DNA of 64,000 nt from Helicobacter magdeburgensis. Lineage in GTDB: Bacteria; Campylobacterota; Campylobacteria; Campylobacterales; Helicobacteraceae. Below the pieces are notes generated by a model. That model was not told where the DNA came from and searched no databases. It saw only the letters and a list, made by a program, of their open reading frames with translations. A program made the position numbers and the translations under genes. Of this stretch, positions 41,226 to 52,182 are shown in pieces (position 1 is the first letter of the stretch; every line of letters begins with the position of its first letter). The DNA is taken from the NCBI RefSeq assembly GCF_000765825.2, contig NZ_JRPE02000002.1, positions 62,001 to 126,000 on the forward strand. Direction: 5' to 3'.

Positions 41226-44051
41226 CTACGCTTTTTCAATGCGGCATAATCCGCATTTTGTCTCTGGACAAGCTGTGTTATAGTCAAATCCATAGCTTGA
41301 AATCATATTTGCAGATTCACCAATAGCATAAGCAGCCGTGCCTTCAGGATATTTATCAAGCAGATTCTTACCTTGATCAAGCCCAGAGAAATTTTGAGGT
41401 ATCCACACGCTATTGACATCAACGCGATATGAGAGTTTTGCCTTAATCAACGCACGAGTATCCATTGTGCCATACACCCACACCATATCGCCATCTTTGA
41501 TACCTAGCTCAAAGGCTTTATCAGGGTGAATCTCAACAAACATTTCACTATGCACTTCAGCTAAATACTTCGCACTTCGCGTTTCTGTCCCTGTCCCCAT
41601 ATGTGAGACCAAACGCCCACTTAGCATATTAATAGGGAATTCTTTCACCCAATCTTTTTCAATCTGTCGTGAGCGGTATTTGATATTTGCCCTAAAATGA
41701 TTTGGCTTATCTGGGAAGTTAGGATATTTATCCACTAAATCCCCACGCACAGAGTGAATAGGCTCACGATGCAATGGAATCTTATCATACCAATTCCACA
41801 CAACTGCCCTTGCACGCCCATTACCATAAGGACAAAGTCCTGCTTCAAGTGCTTTTTCGGCTAAAATATTATTACCAAAGCCAAGAGCATAAGTGCTGCC
41901 TTCAACTGCCTTTTTCTCTTCGGCACTTAATTTTAAGCCCAAAGATTCAGCATTTGCGGCACTCACAGGCGGATGTCCGGCGATTTTAGAGCCGGGCAAT
42001 GAGCGAGCTGAAAACATACTTTTCCCATCTGGAGAAGTATCGCCCCAATTCACCCTAAAGCCCATACCACCACGCATAACAGGAATACTATCATTGTAAA
42101 ATACCGGTGTTCCGGGGTGTTTATCACTCCAGCAAGGCCAAGGCAATCCATAATATTCGCCCTTAAATGGACCTTTGCCCTCCAGCGTTACCTTATCAAA
42201 CATATGCCAATTTTCTTGGTGTGCTTTTAGCCTTTTGGGACTCATACCTTGTAAGCCGATACTGCGGATACTTTGCGTTAGCTCCGTTGTCGCATCTTCT
42301 GGCCATATAAATTCACTTCGCCCATCTTTTTTAGCAATCTCATAAAGACTTCTTTGATACTCTTCTAAGAATCCAAATCGCTTAGCAAACTCAAAGAGAA
42401 TCTCTTGATCTTCTTTGCATTCAAAGAGTGGCTCCATAACCTTAGAACGCCATTGATAGCTTCTATTTGTCGCTGCTACTGAACCAGAGCTTTCCATTTG
42501 ACTAGCCGCTGGAAGTAAGAATAAGTCATTATCCCTATCGCTATAAATAGCCAAGTCATTGACATACGGGTCAATAAACACTACAAGCTCTAGCTTATCC
42601 ATTGCTTTTTTTTGCAAGTCAAGCAAAGATACAGAAGTCATACCTGTGCCAATAACCACTAACGCACGCAACATCGTATCGCCGTTATTTGCCGCATTTT
42701 CAGGTTCTAGCACACCAAACTTCCAAGTAGAATGTGCATAACCGCTAGATTCCATCATCTTTTTATCTTTAAAGCGTGAGAGCAACCATTCATATTCAAC
42801 ATACCAATGCTTTGCAAAATGTCGCCAAGACGCTTCATTTAACGCATAATATCCGGGCAAAACATCAGGGTTTGCTGCCATATCTGAACTTCCCTGCACA
42901 TTATCGTGTCCGCGTAAGATATTGACACCGCCACCATTTTTACCCATATTGCCTAAGAACATTTGTAAAATCGGCATAATCCGCGTGTTGCTTGTGCCAA
43001 CCGTGTGCTGTGTTAGCCCTTGATTCCAAATGAGACTTGCAGGCTTTGCCTTTGCCATATCTTCAGCAATATGACGGATTGTATCAGCGGGAATCCCAGT
43101 AATATTACTTGCCTCTTCAGGCGTCATTTTCATCGCTTCCTTGATGATTTCCTCATAACCATAAATCCGCTCTTGCAAAAATTTCTTATCGTGCAAGTCA
43201 TTTTTAATAATATGATGAAGCATACCATACACAAGGGCGATGTCTGTCCCACTGCGGATTCTATGATATTCATCAGCCTTTGCCGCAGTCTTACTAAAAT
43301 GCGGATCTACAACGACAATTTTCGCTCCAGTCTCTTTAGCGCGTAAAATATGCACCATAGATACAGGGTGATTCACTGCAGGATTTGCACCGATGATGAA
43401 AATATATTTTGAAAACATCATATCGGCAATATGGTTTGACATTCCACCAAATCCAAATGTATTCGCCACACCGGCGACTGTTGGGGAGTGTCAAACGCGA
43501 TTGCAGTGATCTAGATTATTTGTCCCAAAAAACGCAGAAAACTTACGCAAATAATAAGCTTGTTCGTTTGAGAGCTTCGCACTTCCTATCCACATTACCG
43601 CATCAGGTCCGCTTTCTTCACGAATCTTGCTTAGTTTTGAAGCGATTTTATCCATCGCACTATCCCAGTTTGTGCGTTCCCATTTGCCATTGACTTTTTC
43701 AAGTGGATAACGCAAACGCGTCTCGCTTCTTGCCCTATCAATCAAATCCGCACCCTTGCAGCAGTGTCCGCCAAGTGAGATGGGGTGATCTTGGGCGACT
43801 TCTTGACGCACCCACACACCATCTTGCACTTCAGCGATAATCCCACAGCCCACAGAGCAGTGTGTGCATATCGTTTTCACACGCTTTGCGTTAGGATAAC
43901 GCTCCTTTAGCTCCGCCTCACTCGCTTTTCTAATGACACGCTCACCCTCATTCCCAAAAGCACTACTCACACCAGCCACAGAAGCCAATGCAGAAAGCTT
44001 AAGGAATGAGCGTCTCGCATTGCGTCTTTCATTCACTTCGCTCATTTTCAC
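41226..44051 (-). CDS. fdhA: Formate dehydrogenase catalytic subunit, selenoprotein
   Basis: 941 residues read through one in-frame TGA (43491-43493) as selenocysteine 187: the context HCNRV-U-HSPTVAG is the classic FdhA active site with the following His. N-terminal twin-arginine peptide (RRSFLKLSALA), then the 4Fe-4S site CTHCSVGC..C. Molybdopterin domains follow. It oxidises formate in the periplasm. The downstream frame from 43469 and the upstream frame to the TGA are one gene. A SECIS-like hairpin starts 14 bases after the TGA. Confidence 0.93.
43464..43476 (-). promoter_or_regulatory. SECIS-like hairpin in fdhA
   Basis: Stem cgcc/ggcg with loop ggtgt, 14 bases downstream of the TGA (43491-43493). 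Bacterial SECIS elements lie at this distance and carry a GGU in the apical loop that SelB binds. The stem is short as drawn; flanking bases may extend it. Confidence 0.6.
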
Positions 44052-44061
44052 TCCTTATATG

Positions 44062-44277
44062 TCATTTGGCGACAGAAAAATATGTCTGCCAATACTGCGT
44101 ATCGCTACGATACAGAATCTCTTGCTTTTTGCTTTTACCCTTGATGACTTCTTTTTGTTTGTGTTCTCCAGAACACCCATTCAAACTAAGGGAGCCTATC
44201 GCAACCACAGCCCCACCAATCCCAGCAGTTTTTAAAAACTTACGCCTTGATTGATTGTCTTCTTGCGTTTTACTCAT
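44062..44277 (-). CDS. Formate dehydrogenase region Tat-exported small protein
   Basis: 71 residues: twin-arginine motif SRRKFLKTAGIGGAVVAIGSL followed by a Cys (GCSG), so possibly a lipoprotein. It resembles the small Tat targets found directly upstream of fdhA in related bacteria; role probably in assembly. Eleven bases before fdhA. Confidence 0.8.
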   Translation of the reverse strand: MSKTQEDNQSRRKFLKTAGIGGAVVAIGSLSLNGCSGEHKQKEVIKGKSKKQEILYRSDTQYWQTYFSVAK

Positions 44278-44379
44278 AGAGCCTCCTTTTGCTTTTTGAC
44301 TTTTGGGATAAACCCATTTGAACTTTTAAGACTAAAAGCTCAAATCAGCCTACCGCCATCACTCTTACAGCATTACCCC

Positions 44380-45060
44380 CTACAACAAAGCAGATTCCAC
44401 CTGCAAAAAGCTTTTGAGTAACTCTCCTATACTCGCATAATAGCTTAAATCTTCCCTTTGTTGTAATGCTTTGCTTACATACTCACCCAAAGGCAAAACA
44501 AGCTCATTTGCCACCTCTATGCTTAAGCTTTTATCATTCTCATCATTTGATAGCAATAAATATCGCATAAGTAAAAGTAAGAATCCTAAATGCTCCTCAC
44601 TCTCCTTACACTCTTTGCTATTTAGTCTAAAGGTGCTTTGCTTAGTTAATCCTCGTGCTTTTAACAGGGATTTACCATTTAAACAGCTTTCAACATAATG
44701 TGAGAGATAGAGCATCACACGCCCCACACTTTGAGAGTGCATATTAGATTCCATTTCATTAGAATCTCGCCTTTTTCTTTGAGGCATTGGCGTATTAGGC
44801 AAAGGAGTATCAAAAGGCAAAATAAAAGTGCGTGTATATTCATCAAGTATCCCTTTTATGCCTTTATGCATAATCTCACTTTCCAAAAGCTCAAAATGCA
44901 CTTTATCGCTTTCATTTAAGCTATTTTCCTTTAAGATTCTAATCTGCTCTAAAAGCACACTGCCACGCTCACTTAATAGCTCATACAAAAATAATCCTGC
45001 AAAAAAGTCATAATACAAAGCTCTTGCTTTTGCTAAAGATTCTACATTACTCTGTGGCAT
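44380..45060 (-). CDS. TorD/DmsD-like molybdoenzyme chaperone
   Basis: 226 residues, helical, with YYDFFAGLFLYEL and EYTRTFILPFDTPLPN(T)P, the TorD-family signature. It likely protects apo-FdhA and its Tat peptide until cofactor insertion. Located two bases after the ferredoxin gene. Confidence 0.82.
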   Translation of the reverse strand: MPQSNVESLAKARALYYDFFAGLFLYELLSERGSVLLEQIRILKENSLNESDKVHFELLESEIMHKGIKGILDEYTRTFILPFDTPLPNTPMPQRKRRDSNEMESNMHSQSVGRVMLYLSHYVESCLNGKSLLKARGLTKQSTFRLNSKECKESEEHLGFLLLLMRYLLLSNDENDKSLSIEVANELVLPLGEYVSKALQQREDLSYYASIGELLKSFLQVESALL

Positions 45061-45062
45061 AT

Positions 45063-46583
45063 CTATCCCTCAAACATCACTTTCACTTTACAATCAGTAC
45101 AACATTCTAAAGTTTTGAGCTTCAAGCTATCATTGCCAAAGCTTGGCATTAGAATTTGCTTAATCTTATTGATACTTTTTTGTGTGGCAAATACCTTATT
45201 ACACTCCACACATCTAAAAGGCTCATCACTCGCAATAGGCGTATAAGCAAAGCTTTTCTCTTCTAATGCTAGGCTAGATTCTTCTAAACTTAGCACCTGC
45301 TCCGCACAGCTTGCTACACAATAGCCACAATCCGTGCAAAGGGCAGGTTTATACAAAAGCTCAAAACGACTTTGATTATTCACTAATGCCTTTGTATTAC
45401 ACGCCTCCACACAGCTAAGGCACAAGGTGCATTGCTCCGCGTTAATGCCTAAAATCCCAAAGCCTTGAATCTTAACCTTGCCATAGCTCTCTTGCTTTAT
45501 CCAAAATCGCATTCTTTCTGCAAATATGTCCTTACTACTCTCATTTTCCCTTGGAGTATAGACATAATGACTTTGTGGCAGGGGCTTTAATGTAGATATA
45601 TCATCTATCTCGCTAAGCTCCATAATGGCTGTTGAAGAAAAGATTCTTTTATATATCTCGTTGATAGAATCTCTATCAGTATTTGTGTGTTCACCAAGGG
45701 GAGCATACAAAATAATAGAAGAGCCACTCTCTTGCAATAATGTTAAAAAATATACGCTATTTAGCATATCTGGGACTTGCAACACAAAAGGTAGGATAAG
45801 GGGATTTTGCTCTTTTAGAATCTTAAAATTTTCTATAAATTCACTGCTCTCAAAGATTTCTCTTCTCACCACAAGCGGAATATAGTCTTTATACAACCTA
45901 GCCTTGTAAGTAAAAGCCTCTAATCCATCACCTTGCCGCTGCACACTCCCTGTGGGGCAGACACTCACACATCGCCCACACGCAATACAATCAATCGCAG
46001 AAAGCTCCAAGATTCTAGCATTTTTATCACTTGTTATACCAATAGTTGGGCATATATCCACACAGCTATGACACACACTTTCCCCACTTGCTAAAGGGCG
46101 TCTTAGCTGAAATTGACAATGCGTGGGGTTAAAAATAATGTTTCTCTCATAGCTCTGCTCCCCACAGAATCCCAAAAGGGCTTGAAGCATTTGAATGGCA
46201 CTCTCATACATATTTGGCTTATGTACACCCTTACATTCAGGCAAATCAAGTGGGGCAAAACACACAACCTGTGCGGTTTGAAGACTCTCTATCTCGCCAA
46301 GAGCATTTTTAAATCGCAGATTAAATGCTCCCAAATGCCCCTTTAAACTCACAAAGTCCTGTGGCAAAAGCTGTGAAACTTCCAAAACATAAGAATGCTC
46401 TTTTTCTACACAAAGAGATAAAAACGCATCACATAAATCCCCATAGCCTATAACCACACATTGCGGTGGTATCAAACTTATAGAATCTTTATTAAGCGAA
46501 GTAAAATCAAGGGTCAGCTCATCGCACTCGTGCAGAATCTCCGCTTCTTGTGCGTTCAAAGCCATCTCTGTGTGTTGTGTCAT
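45063..46583 (-). CDS. Polyferredoxin-type protein of the formate dehydrogenase operon
   Basis: 506 residues with four CxxCxxCxxxC-type clusters (CHSCVDICP, CIACGRCVSVCP, CTLCLSCVEAC, CTDCGYCVASC) and a C-terminal zinc-ribbon-like Cys set. Found first in fdh operons of related bacteria; likely electron transfer or maturation. Function not proven. Confidence 0.8.
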   Translation of the reverse strand: MTQHTEMALNAQEAEILHECDELTLDFTSLNKDSISLIPPQCVVIGYGDLCDAFLSLCVEKEHSYVLEVSQLLPQDFVSLKGHLGAFNLRFKNALGEIESLQTAQVVCFAPLDLPECKGVHKPNMYESAIQMLQALLGFCGEQSYERNIIFNPTHCQFQLRRPLASGESVCHSCVDICPTIGITSDKNARILELSAIDCIACGRCVSVCPTGSVQRQGDGLEAFTYKARLYKDYIPLVVRREIFESSEFIENFKILKEQNPLILPFVLQVPDMLNSVYFLTLLQESGSSIILYAPLGEHTNTDRDSINEIYKRIFSSTAIMELSEIDDISTLKPLPQSHYVYTPRENESSKDIFAERMRFWIKQESYGKVKIQGFGILGINAEQCTLCLSCVEACNTKALVNNQSRFELLYKPALCTDCGYCVASCAEQVLSLEESSLALEEKSFAYTPIASDEPFRCVECNKVFATQKSINKIKQILMPSFGNDSLKLKTLECCTDCKVKVMFEG

Positions 46584-47106
46584 TATCCTTATCCTGAGCT
46601 TATTTGTTGTAAGTTGTTTGTTTGCTGTTTTCTAAGGCGGAATGATACACTATCTTTACAAAAATGAAAATATTCTTTTACCCATTGTATCTTTGTATAT
46701 TTTTTAACATATCCTTTTTTGTAACAACTATCTTTTTTGGTTTAAAAGTTATGTTTTATAGCTTGTGTATTCATTGTGATGTATTGCAATGCAAGCTGTG
46801 ATAATTATCTTAAGTAGTATTTAAAGGTCTTTAGATTCTAAACCCCAAAACTAAAAAGTCAAGAGAGTATGCAAAAAGCTTGTGGTATAAGCATAGATTT
46901 AAAATCCATACTTATGTGGATTGGGTTTATACAAAACTCAATGACATTGTAAAAAGAAGTTTTATGAATAAATCTCGTAGATAAAACAAAAGTAAGCTTT
47001 CTTAAAAGCGGATAATGGAGATTTTATAAAGTATGACTTACAGCCCAACTGCAACAACTATAAAAAGGGTCATTAGAATCTAAGTCTAGAATCCTGCAAA
47101 CCAAGC
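46584..47106. other. Intergenic region between flgR and the fdh operon
   Basis: About 520 AT-rich bases. I see no convincing gene. It should hold the fdh operon promoter (reading minus) and the flgR 3' end. A possible minus-strand -10 (tatcat-like) lies near 46640-46655. Short frames on the plus strand around 46869 have no support. Confidence 0.4.
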
Positions 47107-48438
47107 TCACAAGCCATAACGGGCGATTTTATGACGCAAGACTTCTATATTCATACCTAGCATATCACTTGCTTTTTGTAAGTCATTGTGAGATTCTGTA
47201 AGCGTTTGGGCGATGAGCTGTTTTTCTAGCTCACTTATGCCTTGTTTTTGCGGTGAGTTACCGCTAAGTGCCTGACTACGAGATTCTAAACATAAATCCT
47301 TTGGGCTTATCTCATCATTTTCACTTAAAATCCCCGCTCGCTCCACGACTGAAAGCAACTCTCGCACATTACCATACCACTCATAGCCAAGTAATACTTC
47401 CTTTGCCTCGTTGGAAAATCGCTTCTGCCCTAAGCCATACTGCATACAGACAGATTCTAGCTTCCACTCACTGAGAGGTAAAATCTCCTCCTTTCTCTCT
47501 TTGAGTGGTGGGACAGGCAAGGGAATAGTCTGCAAACGGAAAAATAAATCCTCCCTAAACTCATTTTTTGCAATCTTAGCTTGAATGTTGGCATTTGTCG
47601 CGGAGATAAAACGCACATCAATTTTAATGGGCTTGGAGCTGCCTAGTCGTGTAACGCTTTTTTCTTGCAAAACACGCAAAAGCTTTGCTTGAAGGCTTAA
47701 AGGCATTTCGCCAATCTCATCTAAAAATACACTTCCACCATTAGCATCTTCCAAAATGCCCGGCTTTGGGCTTGTGGCGTCTGTAAAAGCTCCTTTTTCA
47801 TAGCCAAAAAGCTCAGATTCTAATAAATGCTCGGGGATTGCTGCCATATTGATAGCGATAAATGGTGCGTTGGCACGGGAGGAATTTTTATGGATAAAGT
47901 TTGCAAATACATCTTTACCTACACCACTTTGCCCTAAAATCAGCACACTTGCATCAGTCTTAGCCACTTTCAACGCGATATTTTTTGCCTCTTCTAGCTT
48001 TGGAGAAGTGGAGATAAAATCTTTAGTAGGCTTCTGGGATTTGTGGGCATTTGTAGAATCTTGGGGCTTTGTGGGGTTTTGCGTGATTGTATGCACTTTA
48101 TGACTTCGCTCTATGGCTTCAATGAGTGCTTCTATCTCAAAACCTTTAACAAGAAAATCTTTCACACCCAAGCGGATAGACTTAATCGCATTTTGCACAG
48201 AAGCATTACCTGTGATGACAATGGCTTCATATCGCCCATTTAGCTCTTGCAAAAAGCTTAGTCCGTCCATTTGGGGCATATTAATATCAGTAATCACGAG
48301 ATGAAAACTATCATCAAGCTTTTTTAGGGCATCTTTTGGATTCTTAAAACTTACAATTTCATATTGCGGATAGTCTTCAAAGGCTGTCTCTAAGGACTTT
48401 CTATAATTAATATCATCTTCTATAATGGCAATTTTCAT
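47107..48438 (-). CDS. flgR: NtrC-family flagellar response regulator FlgR
   Basis: 443 residues: receiver (IEDDINYRKSLE, phospho-Asp in ITDINMPQMDG), AAA+ domain (GQSGVGKDVFANFIHKNS, GYEKGAFTDATSPKPGI), then a C-terminal HTH (DLQKASDMLGMNIEVLRHKI). It activates sigma54 flagellar genes. Odd: the receiver Lys is followed by Gly (VKGFE) instead of Pro, and the sigma54 loop reads GAFTDA instead of GAFTGA. H. pylori FlgR lacks the HTH, which is kept here. Neighbours HP0702-like and gyrA match H. pylori. Confidence 0.9.
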   Translation of the reverse strand: MKIAIIEDDINYRKSLETAFEDYPQYEIVSFKNPKDALKKLDDSFHLVITDINMPQMDGLSFLQELNGRYEAIVITGNASVQNAIKSIRLGVKDFLVKGFEIEALIEAIERSHKVHTITQNPTKPQDSTNAHKSQKPTKDFISTSPKLEEAKNIALKVAKTDASVLILGQSGVGKDVFANFIHKNSSRANAPFIAINMAAIPEHLLESELFGYEKGAFTDATSPKPGILEDANGGSVFLDEIGEMPLSLQAKLLRVLQEKSVTRLGSSKPIKIDVRFISATNANIQAKIAKNEFREDLFFRLQTIPLPVPPLKERKEEILPLSEWKLESVCMQYGLGQKRFSNEAKEVLLGYEWYGNVRELLSVVERAGILSENDEISPKDLCLESRSQALSGNSPQKQGISELEKQLIAQTLTESHNDLQKASDMLGMNIEVLRHKIARYGL

Positions 48439-48920
48439 CTCTCCCCCTTGGCTAAAATATACATCACTATGCTTTTATCAACAAGCTTTGCCCTAATCCT
48501 TGTTGGAGCTATCTCAAGGCTGACTTTTGAGCTTATGGCGTTATTCCTACCTTTTGTGCTTTCACGCACATTCACTTCATACCCATACAAACACTCAAGC
48601 ACCTGCTCTTTTTCCTGCTTTAAAACAGATGAAATGAAATAGGGCATATCGTCCATTATAAGATATCTACTCGCATCAATCTCACACTCCTTTGTGATAT
48701 GATACCCGCTCTTTTCTTGCATTACTTGCGACACGCGGTAACGCTCACGCTGGGCTAGATTATCTTGACTAACAACTTTGTATGAAATAAGCAACTCAAC
48801 TTCTAGCCCATCAAATCGCTCATCATACGGAAGTAAATCAAGCTTGTTTGCCCCAAAGGCACAAACATAAGCCCCAAGCATAAGCCAAGCTACAAGTTTA
48901 TAACGCATAGAATCTCCCAT
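48435..48920 (-). CDS. Exported protein, HP0702 homologue
   Basis: 161 residues with a signal peptide ending near CAFG. Central acidic and basic stretches, no known domain. Its place between gyrA and flgR is kept in H. pylori. Overlaps the flgR start by four bases. Function unknown. Confidence 0.75.
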   Translation of the reverse strand: MGDSMRYKLVAWLMLGAYVCAFGANKLDLLPYDERFDGLEVELLISYKVVSQDNLAQRERYRVSQVMQEKSGYHITKECEIDASRYLIMDDMPYFISSVLKQEKEQVLECLYGYEVNVRESTKGRNNAISSKVSLEIAPTRIRAKLVDKSIVMYILAKGER

Positions 48921-48927
48921 TCTCGCA

Positions 48928-51402
48928 CTAATCTTCTTGTGTTAATCCCTCTTCTTCATTATCTTCTTTTGGCTCTTTGGGGCAGACATTGGCGTAAGCA
49001 ACTTTATCATTGCCAACATTGACAATTTTCACGCCACTCGTATTACGCCCTGCTTCGCGTATGGCTTCGGTATCTACGCGTATCATTTTACCCGAGCTTG
49101 TCAGCACCATTAAATCCATATTTTCATCATTGATATTGACCACACTCACAAGTTTGCCCGTTTTTGGAGTAAGCTTCATTACAATCACACCCTTACCTGC
49201 ACGCGATTGTAGCCTATACTCTCCTGCTAATGTTTGCTTACCAATGCCCTGCTCACTCACGGTTAAAAGCTTATCTGTATCGCTTGTGATTGTCGTTGCC
49301 GCGATGACGCAATCTTCACTTGCCTTAAACTTAATACCCGTTACCCCACGGCTCACCCGTCCAATCTCTCGCAATTCATCAACGCCAAAGCGGATACACA
49401 TACCCTGCTGTGTAGCGATAAATAGCTCTTTGACACTTGAACCCACAATATGTGCAGTTACTAGTTCATCATTCCCATCAAGATTAATCGCTCTCACCCC
49501 AACGCTGCGGATATTGCTGTATTCTTTGAGATTTGTGCGTTTGACAATACCATTTTTAGTAAAGAATACAAGTGATTTATCATTATTAAAATCCGTTGTC
49601 GTGATAGTTGCCATAATCTTTTCATCAGGGGAGAGATTAATAAGATTCACAACTGCCTTGCCAATGGCTGTGCGCCCCGCTTCTGGAATCTTATAGACTT
49701 TGAGCCAATAGAGCTGTCCCTTGTTGGTAACAAACATAATCGTATCGTGCGTATTTGCCACAAAGAAAGATTCAATAAAGTCATCTTCGTGCGTATTCCC
49801 GCTAATCTTACCTTTACCACCACGATTTTGCTTTTCATAAGTTTTAAGTAGCACTCGTTTGACATAGCCGCGATGGCTCATTGTTACCACAACTTTTTCA
49901 TTTGGGATTAAATCCTCTACATCAATGCTGTCATAGTCCTCTTCAATCTGTGTTTTGCGTTTGGAGCTAAACTTTTCTTTTATCTCTAAAAGCTCATCTT
50001 TTACGATACTTTTTAGCTTTTCTTCACTTTTAAGGATAGATTCTAAATATGCGATTTGTTCTTGTAGCTCGGCATATTCAGCATTAATCTTATCTCGCTC
50101 TAACCCTGTAAGGCGTTGCAAACGCATTTCAAGTATGGCTTTAGCTTGTAGCTCACTTAAGCTAAACTTCTCTACTAACGCATTTTTTGCTTCTTCTGTA
50201 TCTTTTGACGCACGAATAATGCGGATAATCTCATCAATATTATCAAGGGCTATGATTAAGCCCTCCAAAATATGCGCTCTAGCCTTAGCCTTTTCAAGCT
50301 CAAAAATGCTTCGGCGGATAATAATGGTCTTGCGATGAGCAATAAAAATCTGCAATAGCTCAAGGAGATTAAAAATCTTTGGCTCTTTATTATTAATCGC
50401 AAGAAGTATGATTCCAAAGGTGCTTTCCATTGTGGTGGATTTAAAAAGATGATTAAGCACAATCTCACTCATCGCATCGCGTTTTAGCTCAATGACTACG
50501 CGTATCCCTTCTCTATCGCTCTCATCTCGCACTTCTGCAATGCCTTCTATAATCTTTTCTTTAGCAAGTTCGGATATTTGCTCCACAAGCTTGGCTTTAT
50601 TGACTTGATAAGGCACTTCATCAATCACAATCACATCTTTTGTCTTTGTTTTTTCAATATGCACCTTTGCGCGCACACGGATTCTCCCTCGCCCTGTGCG
50701 GTAAGCCTCTAAGATTCCCGCCTTGCCATAGATAATCCCACCTGTTGGAAAATCCGGTCCTTGCACAAGTTCAAGCACATCATCAACATTTTGCGTGTTG
50801 TTATCAATCACAAAAATGAGTGCGTCAATAATCTCATCAATGCGGTGTGGTGGGATAGAAGTCGCCATACCCACAGCAATACCACTTGAGCCATTCACAA
50901 GCAAATTTGGGATTCTACTAGGCAGGACATCTGGCTCACTTAGCGTATTATCATAGTTTGGCACAAACTCCACTGTGTCCTTATCAATATCGCGTAGCAT
51001 TTCTTCACTCGCACTTGTCATACGCGCTTCAGTATAACGCATAGCCGCTGCACCATCGCCATCAATAGAGCCAAAGTTCCCCTGCCCATCTACAAGCTCA
51101 AGTCGCATAGAAAAGTCCTGTGCCATACGCACAAGTGCATCATATACGGCTGTATCGCCGTGCGGGTGATATTTACCAATCACATCACCTACAATTCTCG
51201 CACTTTTCTTATAAGGGCGGCGGGGGGATAGGCTTAACTCATTCATCGCATATAAGATTCTCCTATGCACCGGCTTTAACCCATCTTTAGCATCTGGCAA
51301 TGCCCGCCCCACAATAACACTCATTGAATAATCAAGATAACTCTCCTTAATAGAATCATCAATCTTTACTTCCACACTTTTATCTTCTAGTAGGCTATCC
51401 AT
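48928..51402 (-). CDS. gyrA: DNA gyrase subunit A
   Basis: 824 residues. Active-site Tyr in [11 protein letters not shown], helix-turn [17 protein letters not shown], GyrA box [11 protein letters not shown]. The quinolone region reads GDTAVYD, the wild-type Thr/Asp form at positions 83 and 87 of E. coli numbering, so no common resistance change is seen. Introduces negative supercoils with GyrB. Confidence 0.96.
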   Translation of the reverse strand: MDSLLEDKSVEVKIDDSIKESYLDYSMSVIVGRALPDAKDGLKPVHRRILYAMNELSLSPRRPYKKSARIVGDVIGKYHPHGDTAVYDALVRMAQDFSMRLELVDGQGNFGSIDGDGAAAMRYTEARMTSASEEMLRDIDKDTVEFVPNYDNTLSEPDVLPSRIPNLLVNGSSGIAVGMATSIPPHRIDEIIDALIFVIDNNTQNVDDVLELVQGPDFPTGGIIYGKAGILEAYRTGRGRIRVRAKVHIEKTKTKDVIVIDEVPYQVNKAKLVEQISELAKEKIIEGIAEVRDESDREGIRVVIELKRDAMSEIVLNHLFKSTTMESTFGIILLAINNKEPKIFNLLELLQIFIAHRKTIIIRRSIFELEKAKARAHILEGLIIALDNIDEIIRIIRASKDTEEAKNALVEKFSLSELQAKAILEMRLQRLTGLERDKINAEYAELQEQIAYLESILKSEEKLKSIVKDELLEIKEKFSSKRKTQIEEDYDSIDVEDLIPNEKVVVTMSHRGYVKRVLLKTYEKQNRGGKGKISGNTHEDDFIESFFVANTHDTIMFVTNKGQLYWLKVYKIPEAGRTAIGKAVVNLINLSPDEKIMATITTTDFNNDKSLVFFTKNGIVKRTNLKEYSNIRSVGVRAINLDGNDELVTAHIVGSSVKELFIATQQGMCIRFGVDELREIGRVSRGVTGIKFKASEDCVIAATTITSDTDKLLTVSEQGIGKQTLAGEYRLQSRAGKGVIVMKLTPKTGKLVSVVNINDENMDLMVLTSSGKMIRVDTEAIREAGRNTSGVKIVNVGNDKVAYANVCPKEPKEDNEEEGLTQED

Positions 51403-51533
51403 TCTCTCTCCAAAACGATTTTTTACAAAGTGATTTTTAAAGGCAGGATTCTAGCCCAAATTGACTAAAAATAGGCTTACTTCTAAGCAAAAAGGACTAT
51501 AATAACCCATTTATCTTTTCCCAAAGGTTTGTT

Positions 51534-52145
51534 ATGGATAGTATAGAAAAAATCGTTCTTCTTTGCCTTATGGGCTTTTTTGGTGCAATCACGCCCGGAC
51601 CTGATATTTTACTCACACTCAAAACAACCTTGCGTTATGGAATCTTGCAAGGATTTAAAGTGCTTTTTGGCATAGCAAGTGGGTGGTTTTTGTATCTAGG
51701 GATTATTTATGTGGGGCTAAGCCATTGGCTTAATACGCCCATTATTCAGCTTATCCTTAGCTTTGTGGGTGGAGGCTATTTGCTCTATCTTGCTTTTGCT
51801 ATGCTCAATGCCACGCCCTACACGCTAGATTCTACGCACAATGTCAAAAAAGATGGCTTTTTGCAGGGCTTAATCCTTAATGTCTCTAATCCTAAGGCTA
51901 TTTTGTTTTTTATCTTTTTGGTTACACCTTTTGTTGATGAAAATATCAAACTTGGACTTGTGGCGTTGTGGTGTTCGCTTTTTGCCGCTTTTGTTTTTGT
52001 GATTTTGAGTGCAAACATAGCAAGAAGTTACATTAATGCAAAGACTTTTTATGTGATTGATAGAATCTGTGGCGTTTTATTTGCTATTTTTGCGTGGCTT
52101 TTGTGCTTTGAGTGCGGGGAGATTGTTGCTACATTATTGCTTTAG
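51534..52145 (+). CDS. LysE-family amino-acid exporter
   Basis: 203 residues, five to six membrane helices, start GFFGAITPGPDILLTLKTTLRYG and NPKAILFF typical of LysE/RhtB. Likely exports an amino acid or lactone. Divergent from gyrA. Confidence 0.87.
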   Translation: MDSIEKIVLLCLMGFFGAITPGPDILLTLKTTLRYGILQGFKVLFGIASGWFLYLGIIYVGLSHWLNTPIIQLILSFVGGGYLLYLAFAMLNATPYTLDSTHNVKKDGFLQGLILNVSNPKAILFFIFLVTPFVDENIKLGLVALWCSLFAAFVFVILSANIARSYINAKTFYVIDRICGVLFAIFAWLLCFECGEIVATLLL

Positions 52146-52182
52146 ATTCACGAGATTCTACAATAAGATTCTAGAGCTAGAT

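Noticed and set aside
41226-44051. Two separate fdhA fragments (frameshift or nonsense pseudogene)
   Set aside because: The interrupting codon is TGA at the exact selenocysteine position of FdhA, followed by His-Ser-Pro and a SECIS-like hairpin, so this is one intact selenoprotein gene.
46860-46960. Small frame or transposase remnant between flgR and fdh
   Set aside because: No ribosome site, no recognisable motif, only a short frame; treated as intergenic.
48928-51402. Quinolone-resistance mutation in gyrA
   Set aside because: The quinolone region reads GDTAVYD, the usual susceptible form.
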